Below are positions 41,469-49,962 of a DNA stretch of 64,000 nt, piece after piece. The notes under the pieces were generated by a model. It worked only from the letters and a program-made list of their open reading frames with translations. It had not been told where the DNA came from and did no database searches. The DNA is taken from NCBI RefSeq assembly GCF_009856825.1, contig NZ_WVTD01000001.1, positions 62,001 through 126,000 of the forward strand. Reading direction: 5' to 3'. The position numbers and the translations under genes were made by a program. How positions within the stretch are numbered: position 1 is the first letter of the stretch; each line of letters begins with the position of its first letter. The stretch comes from Novosphingobium silvae (lineage in GTDB: Bacteria; Pseudomonadota; Alphaproteobacteria; Sphingomonadales; Sphingomonadaceae).

Positions 41469-41708
41469 CTAGACTTTGCGCTTTGGCTTCGCGAACTGGT
41501 GTTCGTCAAATATCTGTACCGTTGCCCAAGCCGGTCCGTCATTCCAGATGGAAACCCAGTTGTCAGGGTGAACGTCGATTGAGTGCGGGTACCCGTCTTC
41601 AAGGATTACAACCGCTTCGCCTCCCACTGGAACCTCATGTTGATCGCACACCGGCTCAATGAAGATAGTCAGTGGCGTTGCGAGGTAGTTGCGGATTGGC
41701 AGTCGCAA
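41469..41708 (-). CDS. Small protein of unknown function, start uncertain
   Basis: A 79-codon frame begins at a TTG and encodes a soluble-looking protein: EPVCDQHEVPVGGEAVVILEDG, HPDNWVSIWNDGPAW and a basic KPKRKV end. The protein-like sequence extends about nine codons upstream of the TTG (RWGPRLRLPIRNYL) with no start codon, while an ATG with a different frame lies just before it. This suggests a truncated or frameshifted gene or fragment. It sits in the ruvA-ruvC patch. Family not recognised. Confidence 0.45.
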   Translation of the reverse strand: MRLPIRNYLATPLTIFIEPVCDQHEVPVGGEAVVILEDGYPHSIDVHPDNWVSIWNDGPAWATVQIFDEHQFAKPKRKV

Positions 41709-41799
41709 TCGTGGGCCCCATCTCTTTGGACGTGTTCAACGTTGGCTGACCAAGCGAATGACCGCAACGAGCCCTTTGCGGACTGTCCGTCCATGCAGC

Positions 41800-42276
41800 C
41801 TAGCGGTGGCTTCCCAGCATGTTGGCGTGGGTGATCGCCACGGCCAGTGCGTCGGCCGCGTCCTCTCCCGCCAGCTTCACGCCGGGCAGCAGGATCTTGA
41901 GCATCGCCTGCACCTGCGCCTTTTCGGCGCGGCCGGTGCCGACGATCGCCTTCTTGACCAGCTTGGTCGAATATTCCGCCACCTGCAGCCCGCCGCGCGC
42001 GACCGATAGCATCGCCACGCCCCTTGCCTGCCCCAGCTTGAGCGTGGACTGCGGGTTCACGTTGACGAAAACTTCCTCCACCGCGCCCGCATCTGGGCGA
42101 TGGTGGAGGATGACGTCGGTCAGCGCCGCGTCGAGCTCCACCAGCCGCTCGGCCATGCCGGCCTTGGCATCGGTGCGGATCTGGCCGTTGGCCACGTGGC
42201 TGAGGCGGCTGCCGCTCTTGGCGACGACACCCCAGCCCGTGCAGGTGAGGCCGGGGTCGATGCCCAGGATGATCAT
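41800..42276 (-). CDS. ruvC: Crossover junction endodeoxyribonuclease RuvC
   Basis: The 158-residue RNase H-fold nuclease cuts Holliday junctions symmetrically. The four catalytic acids are at expected positions: D7 in ILGIDPG, E67 in AVEEVFV, and D139/D142 in [15 protein letters not shown]. Length is slightly short but normal for alphaproteobacteria. It starts at the ATG at 42276, nine bases after the yebC stop, so yebC-ruvC are probably one transcript. Confidence 0.97.
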   Translation of the reverse strand: MIILGIDPGLTCTGWGVVAKSGSRLSHVANGQIRTDAKAGMAERLVELDAALTDVILHHRPDAGAVEEVFVNVNPQSTLKLGQARGVAMLSVARGGLQVAEYSTKLVKKAIVGTGRAEKAQVQAMLKILLPGVKLAGEDAADALAVAITHANMLGSHR

Positions 42277-42285
42277 GCCGGGCGC

Positions 42286-43050
42286 TTAGCCCAGCGTCTC
42301 CATGACCTCGTCCGAGATCTCGTAGTTGCCCCAGACGGTTTGCACGTCGTCGTCGTCTTCCAGCGTGTCGACCAGCTTCATCAGCGTGCCCACGGTGTCG
42401 GCATCGACGTCGACCTTGAGGGTCGGCTTCCACGCCAGCTTCACGCCTTCGGCCTCGCCCAGCGTCTTTTCCAGTTCGCGCGCCACTTCGTGGAGGGAAT
42501 CGACCGAGACCCAGATCTGGTGCAGGCCGGGGTTCTCGTCGCCATCGCCCATGTCGCTCTCGACATCGTCGGCGCCCGCCTCGATCGCCGCCTCGAGGAC
42601 CTTGTCCTCGTCGCCCACGCTGCCGGGGTATTCGATCAGGCCGAGGCGCTCGAAACCGTGGCTGACCGCGCCGCTCGCGCCCAGGTTGCCGCCGTTCTTG
42701 GCGAAGGCGGTGCGCACGTTGGTGGCGGTGCGGTTGCGGTTGTCGGTCAGCGCCTCCACGATGATGGCGATGCCGCTCGGGCCATAGCCCTCATAGCGCA
42801 CTTCCTCGTAATTCTCGGCGTCGCCCTTGCTCGCCTTGTCGATCGCGCGCTGGATATTGTCCTTGGGCATCGACTGCGCCTTCGCCGCGTTGACGGCGGC
42901 GCGCAGGCGCGGGTTCATGTCGGGATCGGGCATGCCCATCTTGGCCGCCACGGTGATTTCGCGGGAGAGCTTGCTGAACTGCGCCGAGCGCTTCTTGTCC
43001 TGCGCACCCTTGCGGTGCATGATGTTCTTGAATTTGGAATGGCCTGCCAT
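42286..43050 (-). CDS. YebC/PmpR-family protein
   Basis: The 254-residue protein starts [21 protein letters not shown], the YebC signature, followed by the conserved [27 protein letters not shown] region and [22 protein letters not shown]. Members were annotated as transcriptional regulators, and recent work on homologues points to a role in translation of proline-rich or difficult sequences. The proline-rich TonB in this window is the kind of substrate that would matter, an inference only. The frame extends upstream without coding character; the ATG at 43050 fits. Confidence 0.95.
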   Translation of the reverse strand: MAGHSKFKNIMHRKGAQDKKRSAQFSKLSREITVAAKMGMPDPDMNPRLRAAVNAAKAQSMPKDNIQRAIDKASKGDAENYEEVRYEGYGPSGIAIIVEALTDNRNRTATNVRTAFAKNGGNLGASGAVSHGFERLGLIEYPGSVGDEDKVLEAAIEAGADDVESDMGDGDENPGLHQIWVSVDSLHEVARELEKTLGEAEGVKLAWKPTLKVDVDADTVGTLMKLVDTLEDDDDVQTVWGNYEISDEVMETLG

Positions 43051-43151
43051 TGCTCGTGCCTTACCTGTCCGCTCGCTGCCTGCCCGCCGGCTCGCGTCCG
43101 GCTTGGGGACACGGCGGGCTCTCGATGAATGAAGTGGCGCGGGCCTTACAA

Positions 43152-43181
43152 CAGGGGCAGGGCCAGGGGCAAGGGCAAGGG
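43152..43181. repeat. Short hexanucleotide tandem repeat
   Basis: Five consecutive six-base units of the CARGGN type (CAGGGG, CAGGGC, CAGGGG, CAAGGG, CAAGGG) lie between the yebC start (43050) and the protease gene (43303), 100-150 bases upstream of both. It may vary in length by slippage. No regulatory role is shown by the sequence. Confidence 0.7.
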
Positions 43182-43302
43182 CCACCAGCGGGGACCGACA
43201 GTTCGCAGCACGACGAAAGCGAAATCCCATGACGTTGGCGAGCCGACTTGCCAGGGAACACACCTGCGCGGTCGCTGAACGACACGGCGGCCCGGAAGCG
43301 AT

Positions 43303-44112
43303 ATGTCGCAAGGACATGGCGGGCAAGGAAATGGCAAGGAACGCGCCGCTAGCACGGATGCCATGGTGACACCGCACGATGCCCCGCTCTCTCCGCCCCC
43401 TCTTGCCGCGCCTCTTGCCCCGCCGCCTTCCGCGCGCACGATCCTGAAGGAACTGGCGGCCTTTCTTTCCCGCCCGCGCGTGCTTGCGCCCTGGGGGCTG
43501 TTCCGCCGCGAGGCATGGGCACCATTGGGCGTGCTGCTGGCATTGCACGTGGGCGCGATGATGCTGGTGATCCTGCCGTTCATCGCCTTGTGGCAAAGCC
43601 ACTTCGGCCTGCCCCTGCCGGACGCCTTCGGCAAGCTGCCGGGCGGATGGCTGCTGCCGATCACGGTGCTGGTCGCGCCGTTGGTGGAAGAGGCGATCTT
43701 CCGGGGCTGGCAGACCGGACGGCCCCGCGCTCTGTGGCTGCTCGCCTGCCTGCTTGTCCTGCTTGTGCTGGGAACGACGGCAAAGACGCTGGCGCCGACG
43801 GTGCTTGGCGCATCGCTGCTGGCGCTTGCGGCGGCGGCGCTCGCGGGATGGCTGCGGCTGCGGCGGCACGGGGTTCCCGCGGCATACCGGAAGGCCTATC
43901 CGGTGGTGTTCTGGCTGGTGGCCGTGCTCTTCGCCGCCATCCACCTGATGAACTATCCGGCGACCACCGCGCTTTCGCTGCCGATGGTCCTGCCCCAGCT
44001 ATGGGCGGCCGCGATGCTCGGCTTCACCCGCCAGCGCCTCGGCCTGCCCGCAGCGATCCTCCAGCACGCGCTTGCCAATGCGGCCAGCATGGCCCTGGCG
44101 ATGGCGGGATAG
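43303..44112 (+). CDS. CPBP-family intramembrane metalloprotease
   Basis: The 269-residue membrane protein has a Pro-rich cytoplasmic N-terminus and about six membrane segments. The CPBP (Abi/Rce1) signature is present: EEAIFRG (EExxxR at 129-134), FAAIHLMNY (FxxxH) and LQHALANAA (HxxxN). Family members include CAAX-processing enzymes and bacteriocin self-immunity proteins; the substrate here is unknown. GGAAG precedes the ATG at 43303; a later ATG at 43363 would remove a poorly conserved tail. Confidence 0.85.
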   Translation: MSQGHGGQGNGKERAASTDAMVTPHDAPLSPPPLAAPLAPPPSARTILKELAAFLSRPRVLAPWGLFRREAWAPLGVLLALHVGAMMLVILPFIALWQSHFGLPLPDAFGKLPGGWLLPITVLVAPLVEEAIFRGWQTGRPRALWLLACLLVLLVLGTTAKTLAPTVLGASLLALAAAALAGWLRLRRHGVPAAYRKAYPVVFWLVAVLFAAIHLMNYPATTALSLPMVLPQLWAAAMLGFTRQRLGLPAAILQHALANAASMALAMAG

Positions 44113-44152
44113 CACCGCGACCGGGCCCGGGAGCCGCCGCCGCCGGGAGCCG

Positions 44153-44389
44153 TCAGTCGATGCCGAGCGCCGACTTGTAGGTGTCGAGCAGCATGTCCAT
44201 TTCGCGGCGGTCGTCGGGCTTCATCTTACGGATGCGCACGATCTGGCGCATGATCTTGACATCGTAGCCGACCGCCTTGGCTTCGTTGTAGACGTCGCGG
44301 ATATCGTCCGAGATGCCCTTCTTTTCCTCTTCGAGGCGCTCGACGCGCTCGATTAGCAGGCGCAGGCGATCGTCGGTGGTTTCGGCCAT
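44153..44389 (-). CDS. DUF2312/UPF0335 protein
   Basis: The 78-residue protein matches the small alphaproteobacterial DUF2312 family: DDRLRLLIERVERLEEEKKGISDDIRDVYNEAKAVGYDVKI.. with a heptad-like coiled coil (residues 8-45) and the conserved DIRDVYNEAKAVGYD. The ATG at 44389 gives the normal size; the frame opens 26 codons earlier in non-coding sequence. Function is unknown; the family is nearly universal in alphaproteobacteria. Confidence 0.93.
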   Translation of the reverse strand: MAETTDDRLRLLIERVERLEEEKKGISDDIRDVYNEAKAVGYDVKIMRQIVRIRKMKPDDRREMDMLLDTYKSALGID

Positions 44390-44662
44390 TGGGTCAGGTG
44401 CTCCGGTGGAAAGGCGTGAATCGTTGGCCGGCGCTGATAGCGAGGCGCAGGGATTCGGGCAAAGCACGGGGCTGTGGAAATCATGTGGAGAGCGCGCCGG
44501 CCTCCTCGTGCCGCCCTCCTCACGGTTGCCGATGCGGCGATGCCCCGCTATGCTGTTCGCCTGCCGACAACGTTCGCGCCTCCTCTGTGCGGAGCTTCAA
44601 GACCGGGACGGCCCGGCGCCGAACCCGCCCCGAGGCCCTCCTCCCTGCACGGAGCATACCTT

Positions 44663-44980
44663 TTGTCCTGGATCCTGCTGTTCGTCGCCGGCCTGCTCGA
44701 AGTCGTCTGGGCTTTTTCCATGAAGCAGTCGCAGGGCTTCACGCGCCTGTGGCCGAGCGTGCTGACGCTGGTCGCGATGATCGCCAGCTTCGGCCTGCTC
44801 GCCGCGGCAATGCGAGTGCTGCCGCTGGGCACGGCCTATGCGGTGTGGACGGGCATCGGCGCGGTTGGGGCCTTCGTCGCGGGCATCCTGTTCCTGGGCG
44901 AAGCGGCCAGCCCGGCGCGCCTGCTGGCGGCGGGGCTGATCCTGTCGGGCATCGTGCTGATGAAAGTGGCGACGCCCTGA
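44663..44980 (+). CDS. SMR-family transporter (SugE/Gdx-like)
   Basis: The 105-residue protein has four membrane helices and the small multidrug resistance signature [19 protein letters not shown], with the conserved membrane Glu (near residue 12), and [14 protein letters not shown]. The W-AFSMK and [13 protein letters not shown] text favours the SugE/Gdx guanidinium-exporter branch over EmrE. It starts at a TTG with GGAG eight bases upstream; no ATG gives the right length. It lies alone, after DUF2312 on the other strand. Confidence 0.88.
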   Translation: MSWILLFVAGLLEVVWAFSMKQSQGFTRLWPSVLTLVAMIASFGLLAAAMRVLPLGTAYAVWTGIGAVGAFVAGILFLGEAASPARLLAAGLILSGIVLMKVATP

Positions 44981-45492
44981 CGCGGGCGGCCCTGTTTCCG
45001 GCCGGGCGGCGCAGGCCTCTGGCAAGGAGGGGCGGTGCCATGCATCATGGCACGCCTTATCGCCCGCTGGCGAGTGCGGGGTAACGCCGGGGGAGAAGTT
45101 CAGCGGACGGCGAGGCGGTCGGCGCTGGGGTTCCTTGCGGGCATCACGCAAGGACTGCCGGTTCAAGCCTTTTGTCGCCGAGGGCCCCGGGAGAGGCTAT
45201 GAAAAACTCCCGATGGCCGAGCCCGTGCGGTGCGCGGGGGTGACGGGCAGGGCTCGCATCCCATGCCGTCTTCCCTGAGGGCATACCCTCATCTTCGTCC
45301 ACGCATCCTGATGTGGCTGTTCCGGTGTCCACGACCGAAACGCCGACCGCGCCGGGAACGAAGGAAGCGTCAGCTACACGCTCCCGGCCCGCCGCTTGCT
45401 CGATCGTGATCCCAAGGATCGCAATCGATGCTGCGGCGTATAACCTAAATGGTTATCCAAGTCAAGCCGCAGCCGATCGCCTTGCGTCCGCT
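44981..45492. other. 512-base region without a convincing gene
   Basis: No protein-like frame of any length was accepted here. It holds a short hairpin at about 45033-45055 (GTGCCATG, three-base loop, CATGGCAC) and, at 45437-45465, a consensus promoter with an overlapping palindrome (listed separately). The minus-strand 62-codon frame at 45144..45332 does not look coding. It may be the remains of a deleted gene. Confidence 0.5.
45437..45465 (-). promoter_or_regulatory. Consensus promoter with overlapping palindromic operator, apparently orphan
   Basis: On the minus strand TTGACT (45465..45460), exactly 17 bases, then TATACG (45442..45437) form a near-consensus sigma-70 promoter. Over the spacer and -10 sits the palindrome ATAACC-N5-GGTTAT (45440-45456). 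This ATAACC/GGTTAT arrangement resembles operators of ArsR-type repressors. Transcription would run leftward into the gene-less region 45430-44981, so no target is visible. Confidence 0.6.
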
Positions 45493-45822
45493 TCAGTGCG
45501 CCGGGGCGTTCTTCGCCAGGCTCTCCTCCATGCGGGCGAGCTGTTCGGGCGTGGCCTCGCTCTGGTACTTCGCCTTCCATTCCTCAAAAGGCATGCCGTG
45601 GATGAGCGCGCGCGCCTCGGCCTTGTCGCCGGCGAAACCGGCATCGCGGATCCAGTCGGCAAGGCAGTTGCGGCAGAAGCCTGCAAGGCCCATCAGCTCG
45701 ATGTTCTGCGCATCGTGGCGATGCTGGAGGTGGCGCACCAGTCGGCGGAAAGCCGCTGCGGCGGCGGCGTCGTCCAGCCCGGCGATGTCCGCGGGCGAGT
45801 CAATACGGTCACTCTCGTTCAT
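45493..45822 (-). CDS. DUF1244 family protein
   Basis: The 109-residue protein contains the DUF1244 signature HLQHRHDAQNIELMGLAGFCRNCLADWIRDA with a CxxC pair (GFCRNC) in the middle, and MPFEEWKAKYQ. Function is unknown. The frame is also open from an ATG at 45864, but that would overlap the divergent pyk start by 16 bases; the ATG at 45822 avoids this and gives the common length. The stop lies just upstream of the orphan promoter. Confidence 0.85.
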   Translation of the reverse strand: MNESDRIDSPADIAGLDDAAAAAAFRRLVRHLQHRHDAQNIELMGLAGFCRNCLADWIRDAGFAGDKAEARALIHGMPFEEWKAKYQSEATPEQLARMEESLAKNAPAH

Positions 45823-45848
45823 ATTCTGCCAATCGTCCTTGGTTTGTA

Positions 45849-47396
45849 ATGCCGCCTTTGCCATATGAGCCCCCGTTCCTGAAAGAGGCAGACAGCAACT
45901 TGGCCAGCATCCTTTCCTCCTCGACGCTCCCCTACCGCCGCTCGCCGCATCATCGCGGCATCAAGCGCCAGCGCAAGGTGAAGATCCTGGCCACGCTCGG
46001 CCCGGCCAGCCGGGACAGGGAAACCATCGCCAAGCTGCTCAAGGCCGGCGCCGACGCCTTCCGCGTCAACATGAGCCACGGCGACCACGAGACTCACCGC
46101 GAGACGATCGCCAACATCCGCGCCGTGGAAAAGGACCTGGAGCGCCCGGTCGCTATCCTGTGTGACCTGCAAGGCCCCAAGCTGCGCGTCGGCACGTTCG
46201 AGGGAGGCAAGGCCTTCATCCGCCACGGCGCCCACTTCACGCTCGACCGCGATCCCGCGCCCGGCACCGACGAGCGCGTCTGCCTGCCCCATCCCGAGCT
46301 TTTCGGCATCCTGACAAAGGGCCAGCGCCTGCTGATCGACGACGGCAAGCTGCGCCTCGTCGTCATCCGCGCGGAACCCGATTCGATCCTGTGCAGCGCC
46401 GAAGTCGGCGGCCCGATCTCGGACCGCAAGGGCGTGAACATCCCCGATGCCATCGTGCCTGTCCCCGCGCTTACCGAGAAGGACCGGCGCGATCTCGCCT
46501 TCGCGGTGGAGCAGGGCGCGGACTGGATCGGCCTCTCGTTCGTCCAGCGGCCCGAGGACGTCGCCGAGGCGCGGCGGCTGACCGGCGGCCACGGCGCGAT
46601 CATGGCCAAGATCGAGAAGCCCGCGGCGGTCGAGAGCCTGGACGAGATCATCGAGCTTTCCGACGGCATCATGGTCGCGCGCGGAGACCTTGGCGTCGAA
46701 CTGCTGCCCGAGGAAGTGCCGCCGATCCAGAAGCTGATCGTGTCGAAGACCCGCGCGCTGGGCAAGCCGGTGGTCGTGGCCACGCAGATGCTCGAATCGA
46801 TGATCACCAGCCCCTCGCCCACCCGCGCCGAAGTGTCCGACGTCGCCAACGCGGTCTACGACGGCGCCGACGCGGTGATGCTCTCGGCCGAGACGGCGGC
46901 GGGGCAGTGGCCGGTCGAGGCCGTGACGATCATGGACCGCATCGCCGCGAAAGTGGAAGGCGACGCCACGTACCGCGACCGCATCCACCTCACCCACACC
47001 CCGCCCGACGCGACGAGCGCCGACGCGCTTTCGGAAGCCTGCGCGCAGATCGCCGACACCCTGACGATCGAGGGGATCATCGTCTTCACCGGCTCGGGCA
47101 TCTCGGCCCGCCGGGTCGCGCGCGAGCGCCCGGCGGCGCCCATGCTGGTGCTCACCCCCGCGCAGAAGACCGCGCGGCGCCTGGCGCTGCTGTGGGGCAC
47201 GCACTGCGTCACCACCCGCGACATCGGCAGCTTCGAGGAGATGATCGCCAAGGGCAAGCGCATGGCCCTTCGCCACGGGTTCGGCGCCGCCGGCTCGCGC
47301 CTCGTGACGCTGGCGGGCGTGCCGTTCGGCGTGCCGGGATCGACCAACCTGCTCCACATCGTCACGCTTACCGGCAACGAGCTGGACACCAAGTAA
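45849..47396 (+). CDS. pyk: Pyruvate kinase
   Basis: The 515-residue enzyme converts phosphoenolpyruvate and ADP to pyruvate and ATP. Signatures: KVKILATLGPASRD, FRVNMSHGDHETH, KIEKPAAVESLDEI (catalytic Lys region), DGIMVARGDLGVELLPEEVP and VATQMLESM. The C-terminal allosteric domain ends in GNELDTK. The N-terminus is about 35 residues longer than the family usually has, so the start may lie further in (a TTG near 45900). It is divergent from DUF1244 and followed by a LysE-type gene. Confidence 0.94.
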   Translation: MPPLPYEPPFLKEADSNLASILSSSTLPYRRSPHHRGIKRQRKVKILATLGPASRDRETIAKLLKAGADAFRVNMSHGDHETHRETIANIRAVEKDLERPVAILCDLQGPKLRVGTFEGGKAFIRHGAHFTLDRDPAPGTDERVCLPHPELFGILTKGQRLLIDDGKLRLVVIRAEPDSILCSAEVGGPISDRKGVNIPDAIVPVPALTEKDRRDLAFAVEQGADWIGLSFVQRPEDVAEARRLTGGHGAIMAKIEKPAAVESLDEIIELSDGIMVARGDLGVELLPEEVPPIQKLIVSKTRALGKPVVVATQMLESMITSPSPTRAEVSDVANAVYDGADAVMLSAETAAGQWPVEAVTIMDRIAAKVEGDATYRDRIHLTHTPPDATSADALSEACAQIADTLTIEGIIVFTGSGISARRVARERPAAPMLVLTPAQKTARRLALLWGTHCVTTRDIGSFEEMIAKGKRMALRHGFGAAGSRLVTLAGVPFGVPGSTNLLHIVTLTGNELDTK

Positions 47397-47412
47397 GGAC
47401 GCGAGAGGCATC

Positions 47413-48051
47413 ATGCCGGTGACGCTTCACACCCTCTGGCTGTTCATCGGCGCGGTGTTCCTGGTGAGCGCCACGCCCGGGCCCAACATGCTGCACGTCA
47501 TGGCGAGCAGCGTGGAGCTGGGCGTGAAGCGCACGTTCGCGGTCATGGCGGGCTGTCTCCTGGGCCTACTGACGCTGCTGGCCGCTTCGGCCGTGGGGCT
47601 GAGCGCGCTGCTCCATGCGCTGCCCGGCATGTTCACGGTGCTGCGCGTACTGGGCGCGGGCTACCTGCTCTACATCGCGGTGAAGACCTGGCGCGCGCCG
47701 GTCGCTGCGGACGAGGATGGCGCCGCGCCCGTGATCCGGCCGGAAATCTCGCCGCTCAGGCTGCTGCGCCGCGGTTACACGATCTCGATCAGCAACCCCA
47801 AGGCGATCGTCTTCGCCGCCGCGTTCCTGCCGCAGTTCGTCGATCCCGCGCGCCCGCAGCTTCCGCAGTTCGCCCTGCTCGTGGCGGTGTTCACGGTGAT
47901 CGAGGGGTTCTGGTACACGATGTATGCGCTGGGCGGCCGTGCCCTCGCGCGCCATCTCGTGCGGGCGAGAGTGAAGCGCATCTTCAACCGCGTGACCGGC
48001 GGGCTGTTCGCCGGGTTCGGCCTGTCGCTGCTGGCTTTCCGCGCCGCCTGA
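47413..48051 (+). CDS. LysE-family amino-acid/metabolite exporter
   Basis: The 212-residue membrane protein has about six helices and the RhtB/LysE start WLFIGAVFLVSATPGPNMLHVMASSVELG, with the ATPGPN signature, and ISNPKAIVFAAAFLPQFVDP in the central part. It exports amino acids or related molecules such as homoserine, but the substrate is not determined. It starts 17 bases after pyk, so may be co-transcribed. Confidence 0.92.
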   Translation: MPVTLHTLWLFIGAVFLVSATPGPNMLHVMASSVELGVKRTFAVMAGCLLGLLTLLAASAVGLSALLHALPGMFTVLRVLGAGYLLYIAVKTWRAPVAADEDGAAPVIRPEISPLRLLRRGYTISISNPKAIVFAAAFLPQFVDPARPQLPQFALLVAVFTVIEGFWYTMYALGGRALARHLVRARVKRIFNRVTGGLFAGFGLSLLAFRAA

Positions 48052-48058
48052 CGGCGGC

Positions 48059-48604
48059 CTAGCGCACTCTTGCGGGGTTGCCCGCGACCGTGGCGCCGGC
48101 GGGCACGTCGCGCGTCACCACGCTGCCCGCGCCGACGATCGCATCGTCGCCGATGGTGACGCCCGGCAGGACGAGCGCGCCCGCGCCGATCCAGACATTG
48201 CGGCCGATGCGGACGGGGCGGCCCCATTCCCGGCCGCTCGCGCGCTCGACCGGATCGCGCGGGTGGTCGGCGGGCAGGATCTGCACGCCCGGACCGATCT
48301 GCGTACCGTTACCGATGGAGACTTCCACCACGTCGAGCACGACGCAGTTGAAGTTGAGGAACACGCCGGATCCAAGGCTGATGTTGAACCCGTAGTCGCA
48401 GTGGAAGGGCGGGCGGATCGTCGCGCCTTCGCCCACGGCGGCGAGCCGCTCGTGAAGCAGCGGCGTGCGCTCCGCCGGGTCCAGCGTGCGGTTGTAGCGC
48501 GCCATCCATTCGGCGGCGGCGCGCTGGTCGGCCACGATCTCGGGGCACGAGGCGAGGTAGGGCTCGCCCGCCAGCATCTTCTGCTTTTCCGAGCGAGGCT
48601 CCAT
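48059..48604 (-). CDS. Sugar O-acetyltransferase (Maa/NodL-like)
   Basis: The 181-residue hexapeptide-repeat protein has the MAA/NodL N-terminus ([15 protein letters not shown]), left-handed beta-helix repeats ([49 protein letters not shown]) and catalytic-type His in PADHPRDP. It acetylates a sugar or maltose-like substrate; the exact acceptor is unknown. Its ATG at 48604 overlaps the yggS stop (ATGA), giving a two-gene operon. Confidence 0.92.
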   Translation of the reverse strand: MEPRSEKQKMLAGEPYLASCPEIVADQRAAAEWMARYNRTLDPAERTPLLHERLAAVGEGATIRPPFHCDYGFNISLGSGVFLNFNCVVLDVVEVSIGNGTQIGPGVQILPADHPRDPVERASGREWGRPVRIGRNVWIGAGALVLPGVTIGDDAIVGAGSVVTRDVPAGATVAGNPARVR

Positions 48605-49254
48605 CAGCCCCGCGCGCCGAACAGCGCGCTGCCCACCCGCACATGCGTGGCGCCGAGAAGCACGGCCGTCTCGAAATCCTCGCTCATCCCCATCGAGAGC
48701 TGGTCGAGGCCGTTGTCGCCCGCGATTTTGGCCAGCAGCGCGAAGAAGGGCGCGGCCTCGATCCCGGCGGGAGGCACGCACATCAGGCCGACGACGGGGA
48801 TACCCGCCTCACGGGCGGAAGCGAGCAGCGCGGGCACTTCGCCGATCGGGCAGCCGCCTTTCTGCTCCTCCTCGCCGATGTCCACCTGGATGAAGCAGGG
48901 CACGCGGCGCCCGGTCCTTTCCATCGCCTTGCCGAGCGCGGCGACGAGCGAGGGCCGGTCGAGCGAGTGGATGCAGTCGAACAACGCGACCGCGTCCTCG
49001 GCCTTGTTCGACTGGAGCTGGCCGACGAGGTGAAGCTTCACGTCCGGATAGGCCTCGCGAAGGGCGGGCCACTTGGCCTGCGCCTCCTGAACGCGGTTCT
49101 CGCCGAAGACGCGCTGCCCGGCGGCGAGCAGCGGCTCGATGGCGGGAGCCTCGTGGGTCTTGGAGACGGCGACGAGTTCGACCTCTGCGGGCTTGCGCCC
49201 GGCGATGCGGGCGGACTTGTCGATGCGGGCGCGGATGTCTTCTAGCTGATCCAT
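48604..49254 (-). CDS. YggS-family PLP homeostasis protein
   Basis: The 216-residue PLP-binding protein has the PLP-lysine motif [33 protein letters not shown] and [13 protein letters not shown] (phosphate-binding). YggS/PLPBP keeps pyridoxal phosphate balance and amino-acid homeostasis without being a classical enzyme. The ATG at 49254 abuts the divergent thiE-like gene start region. It is coupled to the downstream acetyltransferase by ATGA. Confidence 0.94.
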   Translation of the reverse strand: MDQLEDIRARIDKSARIAGRKPAEVELVAVSKTHEAPAIEPLLAAGQRVFGENRVQEAQAKWPALREAYPDVKLHLVGQLQSNKAEDAVALFDCIHSLDRPSLVAALGKAMERTGRRVPCFIQVDIGEEEQKGGCPIGEVPALLASAREAGIPVVGLMCVPPAGIEAAPFFALLAKIAGDNGLDQLSMGMSEDFETAVLLGATHVRVGSALFGARG

Positions 49255-49276
49255 GGCGCGCTGCTATAGCGTCCCC

Positions 49277-49843
49277 GTGAAGAACCGCCAGCCGTCCCTT
49301 CCCCTCCTCTGGCTCGTCAGCGACGTGCGCAACGACGCGGTGCTGGAGACCGTGCTGGCCCGCCTTCCGCGCGGCTCCGGGCTGGTGTTCCGCCACTACC
49401 ATCTGCCCCCGGCCGAGCGCCGCGCGCGGCTTGCCCGGCTGCTGCGCATCGCGCGGCGGCGGGGCCATGTCGTCGCGGTATCGGGAGACATGGCGCTTGC
49501 AAGACGCCTGGGGGCCGATGGCGCCTATGGCCCTGCGGGGGTGCTGGCGAAGGGCATGGCGGGAGTGCGGCTGGCGACCGCGCACGACTTGCGCGAACTG
49601 GCGGCGGGGGCCCGCGCCAGGGCGGATGCGGTGCTGCTCTCGCCCGTGTTTCCCACCGCCTCGCATCCCGGCGGCAAGGCGATCGGCCCCTTGCGCTGGC
49701 GCTTGATCGCCGCGCGCTCACCAGTGCCCGTGATCGCCCTCGGCGGAGTGACGGCGCGGCGCGCGCGCAGCTACCGTCTGGCGCGATGGGCGGCGATCGA
49801 CGGGCTCTCCGCGCCCCTCGGGTCTTCTGGGATGCGCCGCTGA
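49277..49843 (+). CDS. Thiamine phosphate synthase-like protein
   Basis: A protein of about 188 residues resembling the C-terminal half of ThiE/TenI: AGVRLATAHDLRELAAGARARADAVLLSPVFPTASHPGGKAIG and ARSPVPVIALGGVTARRA. The N-terminal part, with SGLVFRHYHLPPAER, is divergent from ThiE and arginine-rich. It may act in thiamine synthesis, or be a paralogue of unknown role. The GTG at 49277 is preferred; the ATG at 49253 would overlap the divergent yggS start by two bases. Confidence 0.75.
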   Translation: MKNRQPSLPLLWLVSDVRNDAVLETVLARLPRGSGLVFRHYHLPPAERRARLARLLRIARRRGHVVAVSGDMALARRLGADGAYGPAGVLAKGMAGVRLATAHDLRELAAGARARADAVLLSPVFPTASHPGGKAIGPLRWRLIAARSPVPVIALGGVTARRARSYRLARWAAIDGLSAPLGSSGMRR

Positions 49844-49962
49844 CGATGGAGCGGCTGACAAGCGGGGGCGCAAGCTCCCCACAGCCGCGTTCCCCATCCA
49901 TTCTTGACGCGCAGGTTCCCGCCGCCGCATAATTGGCGTCGAACCCCAGGGGAATTTTCTGC

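Noticed and set aside
45144..45332. A 62-codon minus-strand frame downstream of the orphan promoter
   Set aside because: GTG start without a ribosome-binding site and a composition unlike a protein; not enough to call a gene.
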